NCBI RefSeq assembly: GCF_000169155.1
Contig: NZ_AAWL01000003.1
Span: 1 to 64,000 of the forward strand
From: Thermosinus carboxydivorans Nor1
GTDB taxonomy: Bacteria > Bacillota > Negativicutes > Sporomusales > Thermosinaceae
Length of the DNA stretch: 64,000 nucleotides
Direction of reading: 5' to 3'
Shown here: positions 1-8,851 of the stretch, in pieces
Numbering within the stretch: the first letter of the stretch is position 1
How the letters are laid out: the number at the start of each line of letters is the position of its first letter
Position numbers and translations under genes: made by a program
Notes under the pieces: generated by a model
What the model was told of the DNA's origin: nothing
What the model saw: the letters and a program-made list of their open reading frames with translations, nothing else
The model's database searches: none

Positions 1-1187
1 GAATAGGGCCAGATAGTAGCGTTAAGTAGGTGTAGTCATGTAGCTATGGAAAGCACGCGGAGTATGGAAACAATAATCTTTAGAATACGGGAATGAGATT
101 GGTAGTAATGCAAACATAAAAGCAGTCCGGGACGCAAGAAGATGTAAGATGCAGAGTGGATAGTGAGTTATAGGATGGGTTACTGAGGGATATATTCAGT
201 CGTGAGCAGAGGGAATTACGGGAATAGTAAGATATCGTCGGAGCCTCATAAAGACGCTCGAGAGAAGTAAATCGGCTACAAAAGTTTTAGAAGGGGCAAA
301 TATTAGTGGCTTCTGTATACCGACATTACTGGTGTTTCCGCCCGCTCTATGATAGAAGCTATGATAAAAGGAACCGATGATACCAAGCAGTTAGCGCAAA
401 TGGCAAAAGGAGCTTTGCGTAATAAACTTGCCGATTTAGAAAAGGCGTTAAAGGGCTCTCTTGGTTACCATCAAAAAATGATGCTATCCATGCAACTAAA
501 ACATATTGAAACGCTAGATGAAAGTATTAAAGAATTGGATAAAGAAATAGCAGACCGTATGCGCCCTTTTGAAGAAGCCTTGGAGCTATTAGACACCATA
601 CCCGGTGTTAATCGGCGCAATGCAGAAGAAATCATTGCTGAGATTGGAGTAGATATGAGTCGCTTCCCATCCGCGGAGCATCTTTCATCTTGGTCAGGAA
701 TGGCTCCAGGGCATAACGAAAGCGCTGATAAGCGAAAATCAGGAAAAACCCGTAAAGGAAACCAACATCTGCGAACAACACTTGTACAATCAGCTCGCTC
801 TGCCGCCCGCCAAAAAGATACTTATCTTGCGTCTCAATACCGTAGAATCTGTTCCCGTCGTGGTTCTAACCGTGCTGCAGTAGCTGTAGGACATAGCATT
901 TTAATAATTGCCTATCATATTCTCAAGAAAAAACAGCCGTACATTGAATTAGGTGCCAACTACTTTGAACAGCGAAGTAAAGATGCTGCAATAAAAAGAG
1001 CACTTCAACTTTTACAAAACGCAGGAATTGAAATAAACCTTGAAAATATAGTTGCTTAAGATCAGTTTAAAAGTAAATCCTTCTTTACAAATGCCTACTA
1101 TAAAAAACCTATAGAGTAGGCCTTGGGATCTCTTTGTCTCTATTCGAAGTAGTTGACATAAATTTTTGAAGTGAGTTTTCGGAGTAG
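1..1187 (+). mobile_element. IS110-family element, copy 1 (left part missing)
   Basis: The stretch from about 345 to 1187 matches 1960-2802 base for base at a fixed offset of 1615, so this is a second copy of the same insertion sequence. Its right end is taken as 1187, where identity to copy 2 stops after CGGAGTAG. Bases 1 to about 340 still align to copy 2 (about 1600-1950) but with many single-base deletions, a pattern more like poor sequence at a contig end than natural decay. The left end lies outside the window. Confidence 0.85.
349..1059 (+). pseudogene. IS110 transposase, C-terminal part (copy 1)
   Basis: This open stretch encodes 236 residues identical to residues 175-410 of the transposase at 1442-2674. 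It holds the C-terminal Transposase_20 region (helix-hairpin-helix-like IPGVNRRNAEEI, then the GMAPGHNESADKRKSG segment that carries the catalytic serine region in IS110 enzymes). The N-terminal RuvC-like half is unreadable in bases 1-348 because of many apparent deletions. The copy may be intact in the real genome and only look broken here because of sequence errors at the window edge. Confidence 0.75.
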
Positions 1188-1199
1188 GGTAGACCCCCC

Positions 1200-1435
1200 A
1201 TGTCGTTAGCACGACACCAACAAAGAATGAAAACCAGGTGCATATGTAGAATAATTTTTTTGCGGCTGGCGAAGAGAGGTCGATAGCTTGCTAGTGCTTC
1301 GAGCCTGAAGGGTAGACTGAACCCCAGTTACCTGGTGCACCACAAATTGTTGCTCCTACATTTAGGAAGCACGCGGAGTAGATTACTCGTACAAGGGTTA
1401 CTGCACCAGTCGCAAAATAAGGCCGCAGAGGGGAT
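1200..1435 (+). ncRNA. Candidate IS110 bridge RNA in the left end
   Basis: The 254-base non-coding left end has several nested stems. TGTCG/CGACA lies at about 1201-1217. CGAAG pairs with CTTCG (with flanking GGC/GCC) around a ~22-base internal loop. CTGGTGCA (1332-1339) pairs with TGCACCAG (1402-1409). TGCT-CCTA pairs with TAGG-A-AGCA at about 1351-1371. The loop enclosed by the 1332/1402 stem contains CGGAGTAG (1374-1381), identical to the last 8 bases of the element's right end (1180-1187). IS110 elements are known to encode bridge RNAs in the left end whose donor loop matches the element termini. Position and loop content fit; the exact ends are a guess. Confidence 0.55.
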
Positions 1436-1441
1436 CTTCTC

Positions 1442-2674
1442 ATGAAACAAGTAATCCGCATTGTCCATGAACGCTGTTGTGGTATGGATGTTCACAAGAA
1501 GATTATCGTTGCCTGCGTTATCACACCTGACAACAAAGAAATTCGAACATTTGGCACTATGACGGACGACTTGCATGAATTAGTAAGCTGGCTTCAAAGT
1601 CACGGCTGTAGTCATGTAGCTATGGAAAGCACGGGAGTTTACTGGAAACCAATTTACAATCTTTTAGAACATACGGGAATTGAGATTTTGGTAGTCAATG
1701 CACAACACATAAAAGCAGTTCCGGGACGCAAGACAGATGTTAAAGATGCAGAGTGGATAGCTGAGTTACTACGGCATGGGTTACTGCAGGGCAGTTATAT
1801 TCCAAGTCGTGAGCAGAGGGAATTACGGGAATTAGTAAGATATCGTCGGAGCCTCATAGAAGAACGCTCGAGAGAAGTAAATCGGCTACAAAAAGTTTTA
1901 GAAGGGGCAAATATTAAGTTGGCTTCTGTAGTAACCGACATTACTGGTGTTTCCGCCCGCTCTATGATAGAAGCTATGATAAAAGGAACCGATGATACCA
2001 AGCAGTTAGCGCAAATGGCAAAAGGAGCTTTGCGTAATAAACTTGCCGATTTAGAAAAGGCGTTAAAGGGCTCTCTTGGTTACCATCAAAAAATGATGCT
2101 ATCCATGCAACTAAAACATATTGAAACGCTAGATGAAAGTATTAAAGAATTGGATAAAGAAATAGCAGACCGTATGCGCCCTTTTGAAGAAGCCTTGGAG
2201 CTATTAGACACCATACCCGGTGTTAATCGGCGCAATGCAGAAGAAATCATTGCTGAGATTGGAGTAGATATGAGTCGCTTCCCATCCGCGGAGCATCTTT
2301 CATCTTGGTCAGGAATGGCTCCAGGGCATAACGAAAGCGCTGATAAGCGAAAATCAGGAAAAACCCGTAAAGGAAACCAACATCTGCGAACAACACTTGT
2401 ACAATCAGCTCGCTCTGCCGCCCGCCAAAAAGATACTTATCTTGCGTCTCAATACCGTAGAATCTGTTCCCGTCGTGGTTCTAACCGTGCTGCAGTAGCT
2501 GTAGGACATAGCATTTTAATAATTGCCTATCATATTCTCAAGAAAAAACAGCCGTACATTGAATTAGGTGCCAACTACTTTGAACAGCGAAGTAAAGATG
2601 CTGCAATAAAAAGAGCACTTCAACTTTTACAAAACGCAGGAATTGAAATAAACCTTGAAAATATAGTTGCTTAA
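1442..2674 (+). CDS. IS110-family transposase
   Basis: This 410-residue DEDD transposase catalyses RNA-guided recombination of the element. The N-terminal RuvC-like domain shows GMDVHKK with the first acidic residue near position 15, a second acidic residue in AMESTGVYWKP (about 61), and KTDVKDAEW (about 97-105). The C-terminal Transposase_20 domain spans about 235-350, with IPGVNRRNAEEIIAEIG and GNQHLRTTLVQSA. The length is typical for the family. The ATG at 1442 follows GCAGAGGGGATCTTCTC, a reasonable ribosome binding site. The gene is intact and probably active, as copy 1 is identical over its readable part. Confidence 0.93.
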   Translation: MKQVIRIVHERCCGMDVHKKIIVACVITPDNKEIRTFGTMTDDLHELVSWLQSHGCSHVAMESTGVYWKPIYNLLEHTGIEILVVNAQHIKAVPGRKTDVKDAEWIAELLRHGLLQGSYIPSREQRELRELVRYRRSLIEERSREVNRLQKVLEGANIKLASVVTDITGVSARSMIEAMIKGTDDTKQLAQMAKGALRNKLADLEKALKGSLGYHQKMMLSMQLKHIETLDESIKELDKEIADRMRPFEEALELLDTIPGVNRRNAEEIIAEIGVDMSRFPSAEHLSSWSGMAPGHNESADKRKSGKTRKGNQHLRTTLVQSARSAARQKDTYLASQYRRICSRRGSNRAAVAVGHSILIIAYHILKKKQPYIELGANYFEQRSKDAAIKRALQLLQNAGIEINLENIVA

Positions 2675-2923
2675 GATCAGTTTAAAAGTAAATCCTTCTT
2701 TACAAATGCCTACTATAAAAAACCTATAGAGTAGGCCTTGGGATCTCTTTGTCTCTATTCGAAGTAGTTGACATAAATTTTTGAAGTGAGTTTTCGGAGT
2801 AGTGCACGGAGTGCGCGATATACATCGCACTTGGGGGTTTAGATTAATTTTAACAAATTGTTTTCCGCGTTCTCTGCGGTTTTAGGTTTCGTTTATACAC
2901 TACGGACAAGGGGGATAAGCTTC

Positions 2924-3904
2924 ATGACGAAAAAAGTAGTGATTGTGACTACCGGCGGCACGATCGCCATGCGGTATGACCCGGTGAGGGGCGGCGTTTT
3001 CCCGGCGGTGACGGGCGCCGAACTGGTTGAAGCGGTGCCGCCGCTTGCGCAGGTAGGGCCGGTGGAAGTAGTGGAGTTCGCCAATCTGCCCAGTCCGCAT
3101 ATTACGCCGCGGATCATGTGGCGGTTGGCTAAAGTTATTGACGATCTCTTGGCCCGGGACGACGTAGCCGGGGTGGTGGTAACGCATGGGACCGATACCT
3201 TGGAAGAAACGGCCTATTTCCTTGACCTGACAGTCCAGAGCGACAAGCCGGTGTGTATGACGGCGGCCATGCGCCATGCGGCCGAAATCAGCCCGGACGG
3301 CCCGAAGAATATTCTCTGCGCGGTAAAAACGGCGTTTTGCCCCGAGGCGGTTGGCCAAGGCGTATTAGTGGTTGCCAACGAAGAAATCCATGCGGCCAGG
3401 GAAGTGACCAAGACCCATGCGGCCAACCCCAAAACATTCGCGTCGCCGTTCTGGGGGCCGCTGGGCTATGTGGATGAAGACAAGGTTACTTTTCGCCGCC
3501 ATTCGCTTAAGCGGCAAAAGATTAAGCCGGCCGCGCCGGTCGATGATGTCTATCTCATTAAATTGGTAGCCGGCGCGGACGATCTTTTCTTCCGCTGCCT
3601 TGTCGACAAAGGGGCCAGCGGCATCGTCGTCGAAGGCTTCGGTCGCGGCAACGTGCCGCCAGCGGTAGTACCGGGAATTAAAGCCGCACTAGACAAGGGC
3701 ATCCCGGTGGTACTGACTACCCGCACCGCCGGCGGACGGGTCCTGGATGTGTACGGCTACGAGGGAGGAGTAAAACCGTTAAAAGCGATGGGCGTCATCC
3801 TGGCCGGCGAAATCAGCGGGCAGAAAGCGCGGATAAAGCTAATGTTAGCCCTGGGCGTGACCCGTGACCGGCAGGCGCTGGCCGGCTATTTTGATGTACC
3901 CTAA
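2924..3904 (+). CDS. L-asparaginase
   Basis: This predicted 326-residue asparaginase hydrolyses L-asparagine to aspartate and ammonia. The two signature threonine motifs are present: VTTGGTIAMRY near the N-terminus and VVTHGTDTLEETAYF at about residues 86-100. The family also expects the later MTAAMRHAAEISPDGP block, which is present. No signal peptide is seen at the chosen start, so the enzyme is probably cytoplasmic. The ATG at 2924 follows GGGGGA at a good distance; an in-frame extension to 2858 lacks such a site. The stop overlaps the convergent hexokinase stop by 4 bases. Confidence 0.92.
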   Translation: MTKKVVIVTTGGTIAMRYDPVRGGVFPAVTGAELVEAVPPLAQVGPVEVVEFANLPSPHITPRIMWRLAKVIDDLLARDDVAGVVVTHGTDTLEETAYFLDLTVQSDKPVCMTAAMRHAAEISPDGPKNILCAVKTAFCPEAVGQGVLVVANEEIHAAREVTKTHAANPKTFASPFWGPLGYVDEDKVTFRRHSLKRQKIKPAAPVDDVYLIKLVAGADDLFFRCLVDKGASGIVVEGFGRGNVPPAVVPGIKAALDKGIPVVLTTRTAGGRVLDVYGYEGGVKPLKAMGVILAGEISGQKARIKLMLALGVTRDRQALAGYFDVP

Positions 3905-5211
3905 CCGCTTTTTCTCATCATCGCTGCCGCTACCGCCGCGCCAATTCCTGAACCGTTTTTCGTCAGCCGTACCCGGATGTATCCAGCGGCATCAGGGACT
4001 AGTTCAGCCAGGGCGGCCTGCAGTATGGCGGCGTAGCCCGGCATTTTTTCATAAAGCGAACCGTCGACGGCAATGGTATGCCGCGTGTGGCCGGCGCTTT
4101 GAAGGCGGAGCAGGACGCCGGCGTAAGTGGCCGCCACCAGCCGGGCGGACCGGGCGGTGACCAAGGCGGCTATTTCTTTGAGGGCGGCGCGTTCGGCCAG
4201 CGTGGAGGCCAGGCCGAAGCGGCCGGATAACCAGTGCTCGATTCGCGTCAGGGTGCGGGAGGTGTCGGCTACCAGCAGCGCGACATCCGGCCCGCTTAAG
4301 GCGTCGGCGCGCTGCCAGATTGGCGCGGCAAAGCAGGAGCTGGCCGCGGCGAGAGATGCCGCGGCCAGCCGCACCAGCTCGCCTAAGTACCGCCCGGCCG
4401 CCATTTTTTCCAGGCGCTGCTGGCCCGGCTTGTCGCTGGCCGCATCGAGGGCGGCGTCAAAAGGGGTAAGCGGCATGGCGTCAAAATTGCCGGATTCCAT
4501 GTTGATGATCATGGGAGCAGGGGCCGCGGGTGGTGACAGCTCCAGATAGCAAGTGTTGTGGCCGGTACCGCAGATTGAACCGATGTCGGTCCAGGGGTCC
4601 TGATAGGCGGCGGCAAGCAGCGTTCCTACCGTGTCATTGATGATGGCGGCCGGCGCCAGGTGGCCAAGACCGCGCCGGGCTAAGGCCGCGCCCAAGAGTT
4701 CGCCTACGTCCTTTCCTTCCACACCGGCGGTGGCGATTTCTTTTGTCCAGTGGAGGAGGATGGCGCGGTTGGCTCCGGTCTGGCGGCAGGGGTAGGAAAA
4801 AGTGAAGCCCAGGCCGTCTGCGCTGCCTGCTGCGGTCACGGTGGCCACCTGGGCGGCCAAAAAGGCAAAAAGTTCATCGGCGTGGACTGTCGGCGCCGTA
4901 TAATCATAGCCGGCGGTCGGATCTTTGAGCGAGGCGGCTAGCGTCTGCCGCACCGACAGACGTCCGTCGCCGTGAAGATCCACGAGCAGGGTGCGGATGT
5001 TGGTGCCGCCGAAATCAAGGGCGATGAATCGCCCTTGCTCCAGGCCGGTGGGCCGGCTTAGGAAAGAAGGCAGCATTTTGAGGCAGCTCTCTCGGCCGGT
5101 CAGGCCGGCGTCCATAGCGTCGGCGAACTGGCGAGACAGGCGGGCAAGTTGGCCGGCCGACAGAGTGAAAGCGGCGCGTACGTCGTTAAGGCGCATGGTT
5201 AGATCGCTCAT
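3901..5211 (-). CDS. Hexokinase (eukaryote-type family)
   Basis: This 436-residue sugar kinase would phosphorylate glucose or another hexose with ATP in the cytoplasm. The ATP-binding motif LDFGGTNIRTLLVDL lies at about 60-75. It is followed by the sugar-binding LGFTFSYPCRQTG, the catalytic-region INDTVGTLLAAAY and GTGHNTCYLE, and the C-terminal AVDGSLYEKMPGY. This is the architecture of the hexokinase family best known from eukaryotes, not the shorter bacterial ROK or glucokinase type. The start at 5211 has GGAGGA seven bases upstream; an in-frame ATG at 5235 does not. It is followed closely upstream by the flavoprotein at 5237-6571, suggesting co-transcription. Confidence 0.88.
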   Translation of the reverse strand: MSDLTMRLNDVRAAFTLSAGQLARLSRQFADAMDAGLTGRESCLKMLPSFLSRPTGLEQGRFIALDFGGTNIRTLLVDLHGDGRLSVRQTLAASLKDPTAGYDYTAPTVHADELFAFLAAQVATVTAAGSADGLGFTFSYPCRQTGANRAILLHWTKEIATAGVEGKDVGELLGAALARRGLGHLAPAAIINDTVGTLLAAAYQDPWTDIGSICGTGHNTCYLELSPPAAPAPMIINMESGNFDAMPLTPFDAALDAASDKPGQQRLEKMAAGRYLGELVRLAAASLAAASSCFAAPIWQRADALSGPDVALLVADTSRTLTRIEHWLSGRFGLASTLAERAALKEIAALVTARSARLVAATYAGVLLRLQSAGHTRHTIAVDGSLYEKMPGYAAILQAALAELVPDAAGYIRVRLTKNGSGIGAAVAAAMMRKSG

Positions 5212-5236
5212 GGCGTCCTCCTGCAGCTCAGCCAAT

Positions 5237-6571
5237 TTAACATTCTTCCATTAGTTTTTTCGCTTCGACATACATAGCAATGCCGGCCGCCACTTTTTTG
5301 GCTTCTTTCATGGCCAGCACCACGGTGGCTGGCTCATGCACCACGTCACCGCCGGCGAAAACGCCGCGGCGGGTGGTCATGCCGTAGGGGCGTTCACGGG
5401 TGATGACATAGCCCTGCGGGTTCACTTGGATACCCGTGGTGGTCGAGACAATGCGGGCGGCAGGGCGCTGACCGACCGCGAGAATGATTTTGTCGGCGGG
5501 GAGTAGTTTAGTTTCGCCGGTGCCGCGCAGTCCGCCGTCTGCATTTTCCATTATTTCACACTCCAGCCCGGTAACACGGGTCTCACCGACAAAGCGGACC
5601 GGGCTGGCCAGCCACTCGAACTGGACGCCTTCCGCACGGGCGGCCTCGTACTCCGACTTTAACGCAGTAATGTCCGCTTCGGTGCGGCGGTAGACGACGG
5701 TGACTTGGCGGGCACCTATTCGTAGGGCGGTACGGGCTGCGTCCATGGCGACATTGCCGGCGCCGATGACCAGCACCCGGTCGCCGAGATGGATAGGGAC
5801 TTCTTTGATGTCGACTTTGCCGGCGTTAGCCAGCGATACCATGCTAAGGAAGTATGTGGCCTGCACCACACCAGGCAGCTCTTTGCCAGGGAGGTCCAGC
5901 GTTTTCGGCAGGGCGGTGCCGGTGCCGATAAAGATGGCGTCATAGCCGTCGGCAAACAGTTCATCGATGGTAATATCCGGCCCGACCAGGACGTTGGTAT
6001 TGAAGGTGACGCCCAGCCGTTCAATCTTCTTGATTTCGCGGCGGACTACCTCTTTGTTCAGCCGAAAGTCAGGAATACCGTACATGAGCACACCGCCCGG
6101 CTCCGGCTGAGCTTCAAAGACGGTAACGGCAAAGCCCATTTTGGCCAGGTCACCGGCGACGGTCAGGCCGGCGGGCCCGGAACCGATGACGGCCACCCGG
6201 CCTTTGTGCTCGCTGATTTTTTCCACAGTATCGATATCCATTTCGGCGGCAAAGTCGGCGATGAAGCGCTCCAGTTTGCCGATGCGGATGCCGCAGCCCT
6301 TTTTATTTAGGACGCAGGCAGCTTCGCACTGCTTTTCGTGGGGGCATACCCGGCCGCATACGGCCGGCAGGTTGCTGCGGCGGGCGATAATCGCACTGGC
6401 TTCGCCGATGTTGCCTTTGGCTAGCGCCTGAATAAAGGCCGGGATTTCATTTTCGATGGGACAGCCGGTGCGGCACAGCGGCTTAGGACAGTTCAGGCAG
6501 CGCTTCGCTTCGGCGATAGCTTCGCGCATACTGAAGCCTTCGTCGATTTCGGTTATTTTATCAATGCGCAT
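5237..6571 (-). CDS. Glutamate synthase small subunit-like NAD(P)H/FAD oxidoreductase
   Basis: This 444-residue protein resembles the small (beta) subunit of glutamate synthase, an electron-input module. The N-terminus carries cysteines for two 4Fe-4S clusters (CLNCPKPLCRTGCPI, then CGRVCPHEKQCEAACV). The FAD Rossmann motif VIGSGPAGLTVAGDLAKMGF follows at about residue 135, and a second nucleotide-binding motif VIGAGNVAMDAARTALRIGA (about 270) binds NAD(P)H. No large subunit is adjacent, so it may donate or take electrons from another partner. The start at 6571 has GGAGG nine bases upstream; a longer in-frame start at 6679 is unsupported. Confidence 0.9.
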   Translation of the reverse strand: MRIDKITEIDEGFSMREAIAEAKRCLNCPKPLCRTGCPIENEIPAFIQALAKGNIGEASAIIARRSNLPAVCGRVCPHEKQCEAACVLNKKGCGIRIGKLERFIADFAAEMDIDTVEKISEHKGRVAVIGSGPAGLTVAGDLAKMGFAVTVFEAQPEPGGVLMYGIPDFRLNKEVVRREIKKIERLGVTFNTNVLVGPDITIDELFADGYDAIFIGTGTALPKTLDLPGKELPGVVQATYFLSMVSLANAGKVDIKEVPIHLGDRVLVIGAGNVAMDAARTALRIGARQVTVVYRRTEADITALKSEYEAARAEGVQFEWLASPVRFVGETRVTGLECEIMENADGGLRGTGETKLLPADKIILAVGQRPAARIVSTTTGIQVNPQGYVITRERPYGMTTRRGVFAGGDVVHEPATVVLAMKEAKKVAAGIAMYVEAKKLMEEC

Positions 6572-6748
6572 GGTGCGTAAACCTCCGTTTAATGCTGTAC
6601 AAAACCAAAACTTATGTAATATGATAAACCATATACTCCAATGGGGCAACAAAGTGAATTTTTTCCCAGTTAGATACAATTGCTAGGTTTTCGGAATAGG
6701 AGAAAACGAGTTCGGGAACGATAGGTAAAAGCGAAGGAGGGAATTGTC

Positions 6749-6925
6749 ATGATGTGGGGCTATGGCTTTGGCATGTTTGGTATGATATTTTTGTTAGTCT
6801 ATTTGGTTGTTGTTGTATATTTTTTCTATTTGTTGTCGACAATCGCCCGGTCGCTGCAGCGTATTGCCGACCGGCTCGAGCGACTGCCGCTGCCGGGGGA
6901 GACTACCGAGCAAAGAGCGGAATAG
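6749..6925 (+). CDS. Small single-span membrane protein (58 aa)
   Basis: This short gene starts MMWGYGFGMFGMIF, has one strongly hydrophobic segment (about residues 9-30), then a basic amphipathic tail ending PGETTEQRAE. GGAGG lies nine bases before the first ATG, and a good terminator follows the stop closely, so it appears to be a real monocistronic gene. I do not recognise a family. The second codon is also ATG and could be the start. Confidence 0.7.
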   Translation: MMWGYGFGMFGMIFLLVYLVVVVYFFYLLSTIARSLQRIADRLERLPLPGETTEQRAE

Positions 6926-6937
6926 GGTGATAGGATT

Positions 6938-6969
6938 AATCCTCTGAAGCGTTCAGAGGATTTTAATTT
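6938..6969 (+). terminator. Rho-independent terminator
   Basis: AATCCTCTGAA and TTCAGAGGATT form an 11-bp perfect stem with a GCG loop, followed by a T-rich run. It lies 12 bases after the small membrane protein stop. Confidence 0.85.
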
Positions 6970-7033
6970 TGTATGTTCCTGCCGCTGGCAAGTTGCTATA
7001 CTATTGAATAGATGGAAAATACAGGAGGACATT

Positions 7034-7342
7034 ATGACGGAGCAGTGGGAGACGTGTACGATAACTTACGAGACGGTACGGGAGGTAAAGGGGATTTTTC
7101 CCAAAGAAACGGTCCGTTTCGTGGCAAAGGCGGCGGGTCCGCGCGGCGAGTATATCGCCGCCAAATCCAAGGCATTTGCCTTAGGGGCGTTCAATGTATA
7201 CGGCCCCAATGAGAAAAAGAAAGAGCATGCGGCGGCGCTTGAAGCAGTAGTCAAAGAACTGATCGATGATGGCTGGGAGCAAGTGCCGGAAAAAGGTCGG
7301 CCCTGGTTTAATCTGAAGTTCCGCCGGCAGGTGGAGGGATAA
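7034..7342 (+). CDS. Conserved hypothetical protein (102 aa)
   Basis: I do not recognise this soluble 102-residue protein. It has a mixed charged sequence with a helical region near EKKKEHAAALEAVVKELIDDGWEQV and ends FNLKFRRQVEG. AGGAGG lies six bases before the ATG at 7034, which decides the start. The stop is two bases before the next gene's ATG, so the two are almost certainly co-transcribed. Confidence 0.75.
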   Translation: MTEQWETCTITYETVREVKGIFPKETVRFVAKAAGPRGEYIAAKSKAFALGAFNVYGPNEKKKEHAAALEAVVKELIDDGWEQVPEKGRPWFNLKFRRQVEG

Positions 7343-7344
7343 AG

Positions 7345-7905
7345 ATGAAGGTAACGGCCGTGGCAATTGGCGACTCGATAACTTACGGCTATCCTTATCG
7401 GCCGCAGTATTCCTGGACGGCCCTGGCCGCGCGGGAACTGGACATCATTATTCTTAATAAAGGGGTATGCGGAGAGACAACCGGTGATATGCGCGCCCGG
7501 TTTACTCAGGATGTTCTGCCCCACCGGCCGCAGCTTGTAATTATCATGGGCGGGACGAACGACGCCTTTCTCCACATTCGCCCCCAGGAAGTAGCCGACA
7601 ACCTGGCCGGCATGGTGCAAGCCGCCCGCGAGGCCGGCATTGTGCCGGTGCTTGGGATGCCGATTCCGTCCAACTACCCCGAAGATGAAGTTATGCTTGA
7701 CCGGTACCGGCAGTGGCTGCGGGAATACGCCGCGCGGGAAAAGGTGGCGCTTATCGACTTTTATTTCCCCATGCTGGCGCCAGGCGGAACGGCCTTGCGC
7801 GAGGGGCTGCACGTCGACGGCGTTCATCCCAGTGAAGCCGGTTACCGGGTTATGGCCCGCGCGGCCGTGGACGCGCTTAGGCCAGTGGTGGGCGGTATGA
7901 GATAG
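7345..7905 (+). CDS. SGNH/GDSL-family hydrolase
   Basis: This 186-residue serine hydrolase belongs to the SGNH family of esterases and lipases. Block I is AIGDSITYG (nucleophile Ser near residue 10), block II has the glycine in NKGVCGETTGDM, block III is IIMGGTNDA (oxyanion Asn), and block V is DGVHPSEAGY with the catalytic Asp and His. No signal peptide is seen, so it is probably cytoplasmic. The substrate cannot be told from sequence. AGGTGGAGGG upstream overlaps the end of the previous gene. Confidence 0.88.
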   Translation: MKVTAVAIGDSITYGYPYRPQYSWTALAARELDIIILNKGVCGETTGDMRARFTQDVLPHRPQLVIIMGGTNDAFLHIRPQEVADNLAGMVQAAREAGIVPVLGMPIPSNYPEDEVMLDRYRQWLREYAAREKVALIDFYFPMLAPGGTALREGLHVDGVHPSEAGYRVMARAAVDALRPVVGGMR

Positions 7906-7907
7906 CA

Positions 7908-7935
7908 GAATTTATTATGACGGCATAATAAATTC
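7908..7935. other. 12-bp perfect inverted repeat
   Basis: GAATTTATTATG and CATAATAAATTC form a perfect 12-bp palindrome with a 4-base loop (ACGG), starting three bases after the SGNH hydrolase stop. It is AT-rich and has no T-run, so it is a poor terminator. It may stabilise mRNA or be a protein-binding site upstream of the Crp/Fnr gene. Confidence 0.5.
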
Positions 7936-8072
7936 AAATGGGGATGGTGGGGATAGACGATGCTTAAATACTAGAGGGAGCTGATGCGTTTTTGTATCAT
8001 AGTAAATAATAGTAAATACAAGAAAGTCTAATTTAAATTTTCCCGGGCAACGGGTTACGCAGGTGGCGGCTA

Positions 8073-8753
8073 ATGTCTACGAGTGTACATATTGCCTGTC
8101 CCTTTCCCTCGCATATGCAGTTATCGCCGTGGCGCCTAGACCGGCCAGAATTTGCATCTATTTTAGCCATCGTTCGGGAACAGCGGTACCAACGGGGCGC
8201 TACCTTATACACCCCTGGTACACTTTTAGACGAAATATTTATCGTAAAATCTGGGTTGCTGCGCTTATACATCATTTCGCCGCAGGGTAAGGAACTTAGC
8301 TTGCCAGCCTTTGGGCCGGGTACGATGGTGTGCGAGCAAGCCTTGTTCAACGAGAAGCTTTCTTACGCCTGTGCTGAGGCGGTCGGCGAGGTGACGGTCT
8401 ACTGCCTGAGCAAAGCTGACCTGGAGGCGGTTCTCCAGAGTGATTCCAGGCTGATGCTGTTGGCGTATAAGACGATGGCGGCAAAACTGGACTATATTAT
8501 GGCCTGTCTTCATGTTTTTATGCTCCAGGACATGGAGCAGAAGGTTTTGTGGGTGCTGCGTCAGTTGGCGGCGACCGGCCGGGGTGGCGCGGAAAAGCGC
8601 GAAGGCTTGTCGGTGAAGGTGACTCATGAACAGCTGGCCGCCATGATTGGTGCTAGCCGGTCGGCCGTGACCCAGTGTCTGGACGCTATGGCGGCGGCCG
8701 GCATCATTACGAAGTCCCGTGGCCGCATTACGCTAAGCGAATTGGCAGGGTAA
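8073..8753 (+). CDS. Crp/Fnr-family transcriptional regulator
   Basis: This 226-residue regulator has an N-terminal cyclic-nucleotide-binding-type beta-barrel (about 30-120, with FIVKSGLLRLYIISPQGKE) and a long dimer helix. The C-terminal winged helix-turn-helix is at about 175-215 (THEQLAAMIGASRSAVTQCLDAM). It lacks an N-terminal four-Cys cluster, so it is not a classical oxygen-sensing Fnr; the ligand is unknown. The ATG at 8073 has only a weak upstream site (CAGGTGG). It lies just upstream of the respiratory cluster, whose promoter carries a matching inverted repeat, so it is the likely activator. Confidence 0.88.
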   Translation: MSTSVHIACPFPSHMQLSPWRLDRPEFASILAIVREQRYQRGATLYTPGTLLDEIFIVKSGLLRLYIISPQGKELSLPAFGPGTMVCEQALFNEKLSYACAEAVGEVTVYCLSKADLEAVLQSDSRLMLLAYKTMAAKLDYIMACLHVFMLQDMEQKVLWVLRQLAATGRGGAEKREGLSVKVTHEQLAAMIGASRSAVTQCLDAMAAAGIITKSRGRITLSELAG

Positions 8754-8758
8754 ATATG

Positions 8759-8797
8759 CCACCCCGTCTTTCCATGAGGAAGGACGGGGTGGTTTTT
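8759..8797 (+). terminator. Rho-independent terminator
   Basis: CCACCCCGTC and GACGGGGTGG pair, extended inward by TTTCC/GGAAG, followed by TTTTT. It ends the Crp/Fnr gene. Confidence 0.9.
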
Positions 8798-8851
8798 ACT
8801 TTCATCGACAAATTTCGATAAATTATATAATTAAAAATATTTACGCCATTT

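Larger units (their letters stand above)
1188..2802 (+). mobile_element. IS110-family element, copy 2 (complete, 1615 bp unit)
   Basis: The unit runs from the end of copy 1 (1187) to the end of the shared right end (2802), giving 1615 bp, a normal size for this family. It has a long non-coding left end (1188-1441), one transposase gene and a short right end. IS110 elements lack inverted terminal repeats and none is seen. The left boundary is inferred from the exact head-to-tail arrangement and was not independently proven. Flanking sequence after 2802 (TGCACGGAGTGCGCG) would be the target. Confidence 0.8.

Noticed and set aside
5789-6310. A 173-codon plus-strand frame inside the glutamate synthase-like gene
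   Set aside because: It is antisense to clear FAD- and NAD-binding motifs and has no motif of its own.
7908-7935. The AT-rich palindrome as a transcription terminator
   Set aside because: No T-run follows and the stem is AT-only apart from its ends, so it was listed as an inverted repeat instead.
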